A stretch of 64,000 bases of DNA from Monosporascus cannonballus. Its lineage: Eukaryota; Ascomycota; Sordariomycetes; Xylariales. The position numbers were made by a program, and so were the translations under genes. The stretch is from positions 30,938 through 94,937 of the forward strand of contig QJNS01000282.1 of assembly GCA_004154925.1 (NCBI GenBank). Direction: 5' to 3'. Under the pieces are notes generated by a model, which made no database searches, had not been told where the DNA came from, and saw only the letters and a list, made by a program, of their open reading frames with translations. Below, one piece after another: positions 1 through 11,499 of this stretch (position 1 is its first letter; each line of letters begins with the position of its first letter).

Positions 1-3000
1 TTATAAATATAATTATTTAATCTTATTTGCTAATTACAATATTTATTTTTTATATCGATTTTTTTAAATTCGATTAAAATTTTAAAAGGATTTACGTTTT
101 TGATGCGAAATATTATAACGTGATTAATATTATTATTTTAACCGAAATACTGGAGACGACATCGTTTTCAAATTATATATTTAAATTTCTACCGTAATTT
201 AAAATTTAAATTTAGCAAAATCGAATATAACGATAACGAATTTTTTTTTTACGATATAGGAAAAACCATTTTTTACTTAAATAACCACTATACTAAGTAA
301 GCAAATTAACGGTATATACTAAATAGATACGAAAACTAGAAAATCTTAATATTTGTAAAAATTTAAAATAATTGACAAAATAATATACGTTATATATTCG
401 AGAGAAATAACAGTAAAAGATATATAAAATACTATGTACAGAAACAATATAAAATTTAAGAAAATAACTTTGTTATTCAAAAGAATTTATTTAGGCTATA
501 TATTAAAAATAAATACTATAAATAAAACACGTATATAATATAGTAGATCGACTTTAACGTAATACTTTAAGAATATTTTAAAAATAAAAAAAGCTTAATA
601 AATAAAATATAGCGTTTTAATATTAAAAACATCGTATTTTCGTAGAAAAATAGTAAACCTAAATTAAACTTAGATTTGTTTCTAAATTAAAATTTTATAA
701 CGAGATATTTCTAAATAACCAATTTAGGACGATATTTTCTTTTGGCGAAATAAATTAAATAATAACGTTTACATTTTTAAACAAAATATTTAAGTTTTAT
801 AATATAGCAAATAATAAAAGAAATTTGTAACAAAAGTTATTACAAACGTTTAAAAATTAAATAAGATGTTATTATTTAATGTATATTTTTATATAAAAGA
901 AAATTTGTTTTTTAAAACAATTATGTGAACATCTCGCCGTTTTAAATTACTGTTAAATTTTTAAGTCATTTCCGATGGATAAAAAATATAAAAATAAATT
1001 TTTATTGTTTTATTTAAAGGTTTCGAAACAACTTTATATACGTTTAATGTTTTATAAACTATATTTTCCGGATAATGAACGGTTTTACCGTTATTTATAT
1101 AAACGATATAAATGTTTTTAACAAAATACTAAAAATTTAGATTAAATATATTAATACTGTTTTCGAAGTATTTTTTAAAAAAGGCTTAATATTGTTTTTT
1201 TCGAAAACGTTTGTCAATTGTACAATAATTAAGTTTTTCGGATTTAAGATGAGCGGGTTTAATTATTTTATTATTATAAACCGTATTTAAACGTTATATA
1301 AGTTTGTTTTCTTTGTAAACCTTAAAGCTTTAAAAATATATATTAGAATAATCGCATTTTTTTCGTCGCTGTATTTCTAATATAGTAGGTCTTGGGAACT
1401 GGATAATATTAAGACTTTTGTACCATATTTATTTATTAACAGCGTCTCCGCTATCTCTTTTCTTCTAGAAATCAAGCTATTACTACCAAATCTTGCGTAT
1501 TAATTGCTTAATATTAATAAAAGATAAAGCCGGTATAAAAATAAAGATAATAAAAAAAGGACATAGAAATATTTTTTAAAAAGTTAATTAATGCCAAAAA
1601 CGATAAATTTTTTTAAAAAAATTTGTGTTATTCGAAACTAAAAAATGTTTTTTATTTTATAAAAATAATAACTTTAAACAATTATTTCGTATCTTAAAAT
1701 TACAAATTTGTTATTTTTATTAAGATAAACATTTTTCGCATTTGTAAATTCGAAATAAGAATTTTGTATTACGTATAGTAAAATGAATAATACATAAAAT
1801 TTTAATCCAATTAACTATATAATTTATAAAAGTATGAATTAAAATTAAAAGGAAATACGCGGTTATAAAATTCGGAATTACCCATTTTATATAAATTATA
1901 CACGATTTCTGAAAATAAATTTAATAATATATTTGACTTGTTAGTTTTTAAATAAGGTATATATTTACGAAAAATATTAGTAATTAAAGAAATTCATAAT
2001 TGTGATCTTTTCTACGCATATATATAAATTTTATAATAATAATATATTATTGTTACTTTTATATTCATATTTAATCTTCTCTAAATAAAATATATTTCGT
2101 ATTTAGCAATTTTTATAGTTATTTATGGTCGTAGGCCTTGTAAATACCAAAAAACACTCAAACCTTTAAAAGTTTAAAAACAATAATATGACGGCACATT
2201 TTAGTTATTTAATTAAACCGGAAATAAATATAGGCGAAAGTCTCGAGGCTCGTTGTATTAAAAGCGAGGATAATAATAAAAGTTATGTAAAATTACAGCA
2301 AAATTGTTAAAAAGCCAAAAACGGTTAATTTATCAAATATTTCCAATACGTTTTCTAAACTAATTTACAGTATTTTATTAATATAATCAAAATAAAAATT
2401 ACCTATATTATCCTTTATATAAAATAATTTTCGTTCTAATTTATAAAAAAGAATCTTAATTAAGCTTAAAAATAATATATAAGTTAAAGTTATTTATTAC
2501 ACTAAAATCTTTCAAATTTTGATTTAAATATATTAAATATAATAAATTTATTATCTAAATAATGCATTACAAATTTTAATATATAAAACATTAATATTTT
2601 TAAATCATCTTTTAATTTCATTTCATATTTTAATACCAAAATTTGTAATTAAGTTTTTCATTATTTTCTTTAAAACAATTATATGTTATAAATTTAGTTT
2701 AAATTAAAATAATGGATTATTAACAGTAATTTCTAAATTCTTTAAATTTTTCAAAATTGTTTAATTACGTTAAGTGAAATATTAAAAATTAAAAAAATCT
2801 TTTTGAAAATTTTATTTTTGACTAATTAAGATATATGAGTTACAATAATATCCGATAAATATTGAAAATTTAATTCCTATTTTTATTTCATATTTTTCGT
2901 AAATTTAAAGAGAAATATTTTATTTTTATAAATTATTACTTTTTTAAAACTAATTAAAACGAAACCCAAATTTAAACTCTAAAAATAATTTCATAATACT

Positions 3001-6000
3001 ATATAAATATATAAATATATCTTTAATTAAATCATTATAAATATAGCCGCTAATAACTTAAATAAATTAAGCTGTAAATTTAAATTTCTATTGATATTTA
3101 ACGTATTAAAAATATTTAAAAATTTTATAATTTCGAAACTATAAAAGTTTTATATTAATATAAAACGCAAATGGTAATCGATTTCGTAGTTGCAAAATTA
3201 AGATTTAAATAAAACTTTACATATCATCCAATTTAATTAGTATAAGAAGTAGGATATGTTTAAATATTTATAAATAAATACCTTAAACACAGGCCTTTTT
3301 ACTGTTATTAAAAACAATTTAATACACGAATTTATGTTTTCGTAATATTAATAAATTTCATTACTAATTTTAATTATATATTCATTTATATCATTCAAAA
3401 CTAATTATTTCAAATTAACAAAAAGCTATAATTTAAACAAATATTTAATAATAATAATAAAACAATATTCTTTTTAATAAAACTGGGTTTATTTTATAAA
3501 ATCTTCTGTATAAAAACCAATTCATTTTTAAAAAAAATTATAAAGTAAAAAAGGTATAACGCACAATGTAATATATAATATTTTCGAAAGTTTTTAATAA
3601 AAAACGTGTTTAGTTTCTCTAATATATATATATATATTGAAAAGTTAGTGGTAAAAAACTGGATGGGTTAAGAAAATATACAATAATAATTTAAAGAGCT
3701 GAAAATACGTAAAAGTTATTTTTTAAAGCAAAAAAACGTTTTTTAAACTATAAAAAATTATTTTTTAAAATATTTTAAAAACTTTATACCTTTTTTCTAT
3801 TTAAGATAGTAATCTTTAAATATTAAATTAACATCATTTTTCGTCTTATTTTTGTGATTAAAATTTGCGTTTTTTATTAAATACTTATTAATATAATTCT
3901 ATTTTTTAGTATTATATTTAAGATTGAGTATATTTATAGGTTTTCTTTATTTACCTTTTTCTTTCAAATTTGGAAATTTATATTTAGTTAATAAAATTTG
4001 TATTTGTTAATTCTGAAATATATGACCTCATAATAGTAAAGGCTAACGAACATTTCGGAAAAAGCTTGATTTATAAAAATTAGCTTTATATTTTTAAAAA
4101 TATTAAATTTTAATAAATGATGTATCTTATATTATAATGTGAACATCTATTTTAAAACCTCTGTGAAAATAATATTATAATTGAAATTTAAACTTGATTA
4201 TAATTGAAAATAACATTAACTTTATTTTAATCGTTAAAAATTCTTTTAATCTTTTATAAAAGGGGTTTAAAATTTTTGTGCCAAGGTTTTAATTTAATAT
4301 TTCTTATATGTCATATTTTTGTCGATATTTAATTATTTAATTAATTTTTCAAAACGGTATTATATTAAAAGATTTATATAATCCTATAAGTAATATGTAA
4401 TAATATATATATATATATAATGTTTATTTTAATTTTTCTTTATATTAATTTTACAAACCATTAAACTTTTAGTATTTAGATAATAATAATTATAAGCAAT
4501 ATTTATAAGCACGAAAATTTTATAAATAATAATACGATAAAACTTTTATATTTATTTTTTTGTAAAACAAATTCCAAATAATACCGTTAAAATAAAAACA
4601 ATTAAAATATTTCTCTTTTTGCTAAACGCTAATAAAAATTAAATCAATAAAAAAAGCAATGCAAATTTTGCGCATAGTATACTTTAATAATTTCGGATTT
4701 ATAGTTAATAACGAAAGTATCGATAATGAAAATATTAACGTTAAAAATATTCACAACAAAACCGAATATTACGAAAAAATTCATATCGCATAGTAAATCG
4801 AAAAATCGAATATTTCTTTCTAAAAACAAAAATAAGCGAAAATGTTTTTATCGAAAATCCGATAATACAGAAAAATCTTAAATGTTTCGATATCTTTCTC
4901 AAAAAAAGGTTTTAAATTATACGTACTTTTAAATTAAAATCAAATTAATAAATTATAATTAATTTAATTTAAAAATATACACAAAATTTAATAAATATTT
5001 TATTCTTTAAAAACCTTAATAAAATGAAAGTTTTACGGAAAAAACGTTTTATTTATATTTATACTTTTTTTAAAACAATTTAAATCGTTCGTATATTTTT
5101 TTATATTAGTAAATATCCTTATAAATATCATTCGAAAAATAAATAAAGAATTAGTTTATATTATAAATAATACAAATAATATTATGACAATGATATTAAA
5201 ATTATATAAAATCCATAATAAAATATAAATAAACAATTTAAAAATATTTACAAACGAAATAAGTTTTATTAAAAATTATATTAATATAGTAATACATCTT
5301 GTAAAATATATCAGAACTATTATGGATTATTATTTCCAACATTTCGTACAATTCAATACATTAAAAACATAATTAATGAAGTATTAAAAATGAAAAATGT
5401 CAATTAATTAATAAATAATATTTTAGTAAAGAATAAAATAAAATAAATGTTATAATTATTAACGTAATAATGAAAACTTTTAATTGTATTTAATAAATAT
5501 TTATTAATTTATTTTTACTTACAATTATATTAATGAAGATTTTTTCAATTCTATTTTTAATAATGATTATCACATTTAATAAGTTTCTAATTACGTTTTT
5601 CGTTGCCGGGGCTTTACCAGTAATGGCTAAAATAAACAAAACAAATAAATATAAAATACGTCGAATTTTCGACGTAAAAAATTAAGGCGGCAAAGATCTT
5701 GTCGTTTTACCTTGGCTAGCTAAGACCTCTGCTAGCTCGTTTCTATTTTTGATATACATTTATATATTACGCTGAGACGTAAAAATTAACGAATTAAATA
5801 ATATATCCTGGTAACGAATTAACGAAACCTATCTTCAAATTACACCAAAAAACATTATTTTATAAAAGTTTTTAAAAATATTTTTAATATTATATTTAAT
5901 TTAATTTAATTTAATTTAATTTAATTGTTTTTCAGTATATGTTAAATATTAATTAATACGTACATGAAAATTCAAAGTAATATTTTCAATACAAATTAAA

Positions 6001-7270
6001 ATTAATATAATTATATTGCAATTCGAAAAATTCATTAATTATACCGTTTTTATAACTGCAACAACGTAAATATCGGGTATTTTATTTTGCTATAAACAGT
6101 TTAAGGGTAAGTCAGTATAGGAAAAACACGTCCAGCTATGCTTTAATCTATACGAGCTACCGTTATTACGTTACAACTATAAAAAGGATCGAGGCAGCTA
6201 AATTCGAAACGCCTTTAAAATTATAATAACATACTTACCGATCGTATTATTATATACCGGATTTCTCTAATATATTTTATAAAGGAAAACCAGTTTAACC
6301 ATTTTTTAACCTTACAAATTATCGTTATTTCGTCGCAACTATAAAAAGATTTAGGATAACCAAATCCAAAACGTTATTAAAGCTATAACGTTATAATTAA
6401 AACTCGTACGAATACAAATATAATTAAATAAGCTTTTCTTACATTAAATTACGTTTGGAAAATTTATAGCAAATTATTATATATACTAAATATATTATTA
6501 TAATTTAGAAATTTAAAATAGTTAAAATATAAAATATTTCTATAATTAAAATATTATATTTATTATATATAATATATTATTATTGATTTTCCAAAAATAA
6601 ATTAATAGAATAAAAATTCGTTTAGTTCTATTTTTATTTGTATCCGATATAATTTTTATATTATAACTATCAAGGCGTTACAGCTAAAAATATACGCAAA
6701 ACTAGAATTTTAAATAATTTTTTTAATATTTATACCAAATTATTTACTATTAGAAATTATATTTATAATTTAATTTTTTAAAAAATTAAGTGTATTTCTT
6801 AAATTTGTTAATTTATAATAAAAATTTATTATTGTTATATTTGCAAATTTTTAAAACAAAAATTTAAAACTTTATATAAAAAATGCAACATAGAAATAAA
6901 AAATATAACTTGATAATAAGCTTTATCTTAAAAGGTTTATTATTTTTATATATTATCTACTAATTAGGTTAACGTAGTACTAAAAGTTACTTAGTTATAA
7001 CTGCACCGCAGGCGCAGCTGCAATCTTCAAAATAGGGCCTGATTTTAATAAAGCAATTTTTGTTATAAAGCGTTACAGAAATAACGGCGGCCTTTTTATT
7101 TCGGGACGGCGGTTTATAAAAACTTATCGACCGTTAACGGGCAAAAAAATAACGAAAAATTGGTAAAAGACGAAAATGTCTCGTTTTTTTGGGTAAAGGG
7201 CATGTATTACGCTTTTTTTGTCTTAGGAAATAGCTCCTTTTCGCTTTTTCTTCTATTAAGATACGACGTT
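1..7270. repeat. AT-rich, RIP-degraded repeat block
   Basis: The sequence is extremely rich in A and T, every frame is full of stops, and nothing in it resembles a gene. In much of the block the remaining cytosines sit mostly in CpG while CpA is rare: 181-240, 601-660 and 721-780 each hold three or four CG but one CA. TpA is very common. This is what repeat-induced point mutation leaves, since it converts CpA to TpA in duplicated DNA. The parent elements can no longer be identified. Short tandem arrays also occur, for example TTTAA units at about 5893-5926 and TA runs near 3620 and 4400. Inference: silenced transposon remains. The block runs off the left end, so its true size is unknown. Confidence 0.85.
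6161..6388. repeat. Pair of diverged direct repeats inside the RIP block
   Basis: About 66 bp at 6161-6226 recurs at 6323-6388 in the same orientation. Both copies start with CGTTATT, share AACTATAAAAAG and end in TATAA. Many differences between them are transitions. The 162-bp spacing suggests an old tandem or sub-terminal repeat of a transposon, but no family can be named. Confidence 0.5.
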
Positions 7271-7583
7271 TTATAACGTCCTATGACGTCTCCGGGCAGG
7301 AGACCAGGACCATGTATAAATAGACAGACTCAGACTTCCAGAGACTATTCCTCTTGGAGGATCATCAATAGATTGGGATTTGCTCTGACAAACGCAGTAA
7401 TAATCACTGTTTGTAATTCATAATTTGCACATATCGTATGTTTGTATAAGCTATCCTGGTCGTATTGTTACCGGAGGCTTCCTGCCGTCAATGGTATATT
7501 CGAAAGCCCCCACCATCCTTAAAAGGCGACCCCCCACACCCACACTCAACGCCACGGGGCATATATGGTCCGGCTAGGGTGGT
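7271..7583. other. Edge of the AT-rich block, possible LTR-like remnant
   Basis: Composition returns to normal within about 100 bp. A TATAAATAGACAGAC stretch at about 7315-7329 is followed by GACTTCCAGAGACTATTCC and CTTGGAGGATC, an arrangement like the promoter part of some fungal LTRs. There is no visible TG...CA border, primer-binding site or second copy, so the LTR reading is only a suggestion. The last 100 bases are probably the 3' flank of the GH2 gene. Confidence 0.25.
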
Positions 7584-10078
7584 TCACATCTTCCTCTTGT
7601 GCGCTCCACCGCCCCTAGCCTCTGCAGCATCATATAGGGCCTGAATATCTGCTTTCCACTGTGCCTCATCCAGCCTCAGGAGCCTCCTATCGTAAGTCAT
7701 GAATCCGTTCACCTCACCCTCCACGTCTGTGGTTTGTGTCCACACAGCTGCCGAGCACGAGAACAGCTCAACCTGCTCACGAAGCTCGCTCATGAGCTTG
7801 TGGCCACGGTAGTTATACGCCTCGAGCGTCTCATCGATCTCATATGTCTGATTGACGGCATTGATCGATTGTGGCACCTTCCAAGCATGCTCCTCAGAGA
7901 TATTGTGACCAATCCCACCGAATTCTCCTTGGATACCAATGCGTGAGCGGTCATAGGGTGTTGACGCGAGGGAGTAGAATGGGGTTCCGCATTGCGGGTT
8001 GGCGTAATGATGGTTATCGTGGAAATCTCCCGCCCCGTGATCGTGCCAGCCAGATGTCGGGTCAACGAGCCGAGTCGGGTCCAATTCCTTGACACGGGCT
8101 GTTAGATCAAACTCCGGGTAATATGTATCGGTGATCTGGCCCCAGCCTTCATTATATATAACCCAGGTGCCGATACTGGGATAGCTCTTGTGCTGTTGGA
8201 TAAGGAGCTCGAGCTGCCTCTCAAACTCGACCTGTTGCTCGCGGTTGGGCCTCCGGAGCGGCATGGAGGGCATATCTTGAATTACGTATAGCCCAATCTG
8301 GTCACATGCTTGATAGAACAAGTCCGGTTCCACCTTGATCTGATTTCCGAACTATCAGTGCCAATTCCAGAATTCCAAGAGAGGTTTTAGGGGGTTAAAG
8401 ACTCACATGCTTCCTGAGCATATTTACGCCCAGGGATTTCAGGACTTTGAGATCATACACCATGGCCTCCCTATTAGGTGGTGTCATCAATCCATCGGGC
8501 CACCAGCCCTAATTCGCGTGATAAGGGTCAGCCATGAATACAGGCAGCATCCAATGGACCTCAGCGGGGGAATAGACCAGAATGTCCGTCTAATACAATG
8601 CTTGATGAGTATCAAGGACAAAGTACGAACCTGGTCGAGTGTGCCAAACAAGAAGTGGAATTCGCCATTAATGAGAGGTCGCTTCACGCCGTCTATCTCA
8701 CCGACCGAAATGGTCCGAAATCCGCTGTAAGACTATGTCAGTAACATTCTAGACATGCCTATGACAGATACTTCCGAACAGTTCGTCGACGCAGCTGCAC
8801 AACTCTGAACACTCGGGCTCAAATGATGCGGCCTAAGGATCAAGCAAAAGTCACTGGAAAGTGTAGTAGCTTACGTGTAGCTGGATACTTCATCCTCCCC
8901 TAACGTGACTGTTAGGTTATACAAATGCGGCGTTAAAGGTGACCATAGCTTTGGCTTGTCGACGGCAAACTCGAAATTCTCGTTGGCCACAGACTTGTGA
9001 GAAACAACGATGTCTCCCGCGTCATCCAGGACGGAAACAGTCACGGGCTCAGAGGAGTTAGGTGAAGAGCTCCAGACAGTCACGTTGACTGCGTGATCAA
9101 CTAGGTTAGTGCTCAGGTTCCTCAATGAACCAGCAAGTCTGGAACAGCTCACCCTGGCCATCCGCCCCAGCTGCGACGTCGAGCTGTGTTATGTAGTTGG
9201 TAGGAACTGATTCCATCCATACGGACTGCCATATGCCCGTGCAGGCTCTGTAGAAAATATGTGACGGTCTCCTGGTTTGTTTGCCGAGAGGGCCCATATA
9301 ACCGTCCATCTGCGATTGTTGTTAGTCGGATTCGAAGCTTCGAAATACAAGACAAGAAGAGCGCCTTAGGTGACGGTACGACTCCTTCATAGTACGGTAT
9401 AGATGCTCGATTACAGACGAAAATGGGTAGCAAAAATGCTTTAGAGGGGGCGGTGAGGAGGGGGTTAATGTGGAGTGGAATGAAGGACGACTTACGTCTG
9501 TGGGATCGAAGACAAACACGTGGCTGACGGGCTGATTAGCATCGAATCACTGCCTTAGATAGACGGGATTCTTACAGAGTATTCACCCCGCTCTTGAGGA
9601 ACTTCGTGGCGTCTATGGTGAAGCGCCAATATCCGCCTCGGTTGAACCCTGCTTCCTGCCCGTTGATGTATACCGTAGCCTCGTAATCCACGGCTTCGAA
9701 GTTCAGCAGTATGTGCCCCGTGGAGTTGGACCATTCCTGGGGGAGCTCGAACTCGGTCATAAACCAGGCGTATGCCACGTTCAACTGCTGGACGCCCGAA
9801 AGGCCACTCTCCAGACACGAGGGAACGAGGACATCCTGGGTCAAAGTCTCACCGACCGGAGGAGCTTCACCCGGTCCGGCAGCGGCTCTCCATTTCCAGA
9901 CACCGTTCAGACTTTGCCAACTGTCACGGTGTAGTTGCGGCCGCGGATGCTCGGGCCATGGATCTGTTCCCACCTTGTAGGTCCAGTCTGTGTCGAGTGG
10001 AGGAGTCTGAACTTCGTATCCCAACGCCAGATGTCCTAGCAGAGAGACCACGAGGCCTATAAAGAAGTCCGTGCGCAT
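7584..10078 (-). CDS. Secreted glycoside hydrolase family 2 (beta-galactosidase/beta-glucuronidase type)
   Basis: The model has seven exons: 10078-9576, 9523-9496 (28 nt), 9309-9153, 9088-8875, 8724-8631, 8508-8407 and 8339-7584. All junctions keep phase and give 617 aa. The start is the ATG followed by a signal peptide (MRTDFFIGLVVSLLGHLALG); an upstream in-frame ATG at 10261 would bury it. The order is typical of GH2: jelly-roll sugar-binding domain (about 35-230, with NFEAVDYEATVYING and GKQ...GIWQSVW), an Ig-like domain (about 230-310), then a TIM-barrel catalytic domain. The probable acid/base is Glu430 in NEGWGQ and the nucleophile Glu505 in QGEFGG. It should cleave beta-linked sugars outside the cell; the exact substrate cannot be read. 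It lies next to the silenced repeat block yet shows no disabling change. Confidence 0.87.
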
Positions 10079-10230
10079 ACTTGCTAGCCCCCAACGGAGA
10101 ACAACGCTCGGTGGTAGTAGGGTACAGCACAACAGCGGTCTAGGTGGAAAGCGACTAAGCTTAGAATCGAAGCGCCGGGTAGAGTTGTTGGGAAAGACCA
10201 TATGGCACAGATAGCGAGCGTCCAGGCGGT

Positions 10231-10240
10231 GTTTATATAG
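10231..10240 (-). promoter_or_regulatory. TATA box of the GH2 gene
   Basis: CTATATAAAC on the minus strand lies about 155 bp upstream of the chosen GH2 ATG. Spacing and match are good for a TATA element with a leader of around 100 nt. Confidence 0.45.
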
Positions 10241-11418
10241 CCGTTCGGATGCAAGTGACATTGCTTAGAACCCCTTAACTCGTAACAAGCGACAGAGGAT
10301 GGGACAGCAGCTCCTTGCCCTATGTGCACGGTGTCCACCTGCCTATTAGCGACGCATCACTCGCCACTGGATCTTTCTTGGAAGACACACAATGCCACTT
10401 GGCGTTGGACTTCACGAGCCCTAAGCGCATCGCTGTACCCTCCCATCACGGGGTGCGGCGCGGCATAACGATAGGGAGGGCCACCGGGGCATAATGTGTG
10501 AACCTTTCGCATGAGTCTCCCTTATCGCCCAGCCCGCCTTGATGTCTTGAGGGGTTGGCAACTCTTGGGTCAGTGCAGAATAAGAACCTGGAAGCGGTCA
10601 ACTGGGATCATCGATGGTGTAACGTCACGGTCTAGTGTCCCACCGACCCATTATGCGTTCTCTGGAGAGGAAATGATGTTGAACAACCCCCACCGGTTCT
10701 CAAGGAAATTCGCGGGCGTCCCGGACCCCCAAGTAAAACTGTTTAACGTTCTGCTATAGTATAGGGAGCACTGCTGCGGAACTCTGGACAGTTTCGAAAA
10801 GGCGTGAAGAAACCATCATAGATGGACGAGGCCGGGAACAAAGGGGGTTGACTGATACCGGGAAAAGAAAGAAAAGTTCCCCTAACTTCAGCCTGAGGCT
10901 CTGCTCCAGTCGAGCATCCATGGCGGTTGATCGTCAGTGGTACCTAGAATGTAAAGTGAGTGTAGGCATACGTACATGTATTCACATCGGCAGGGTCGAC
11001 ATGAAAAGTAACGAGCCGACGAAAATTACCAGCCAGTAAATGTGTAGAAGGACCGACTGCCAGCCTCTCCAAGTTCATGATCGGAATTTGCCATATCGAA
11101 AATCCTCACGTGGACTGGGAGGTGATGGCGATGCCCTTGTGATATTCATGCCAAGCCAAGCACAACGTGCAAAATCCAAGGACCCGGGGCTAGGCAAACA
11201 AAACAAAGCGAGAAGCGTCATGCGGCAATAAGGCGAAAATTTGCGGAAGTCTTACGCGGAGTAACTTAACTATTCCGGGCGCAAGGTGAGCAAGGAGAGG
11301 ACGACATGATGTGATTTCGTGCGGTCCACTGAATTCCACAACCGGTCAAGCCCAGCTCCTACATGCAGTTAGTACGAGTTAAGCATTTTCAGGTCCTTAC
11401 AATATAACTGGCCCAAAA

Positions 11419-11499
11419 GCAGGTCGTGGTCAACATAATTGGCACACTTGGTTAGTGGGGTCCTAACCAAGTGTGTCAATTATATTGACCATGACCTGC
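11419..11499. repeat. Near-perfect 37-bp inverted repeat (hairpin)
   Basis: Left arm 11419-11455 and right arm 11463-11499 are reverse complements apart from three positions, with a 7-nt loop (TGGGGTC). All three mismatches are transitions. It could be a short foldback/MITE-type element, a transposon end or a structured RNA. No target-site duplication is obvious. Confidence 0.75.

Noticed and set aside
4644..4829. 61-codon frame in the AT-rich block
   Set aside because: Phe/Ile/Asn-rich translation of A+T DNA; no coding signal.
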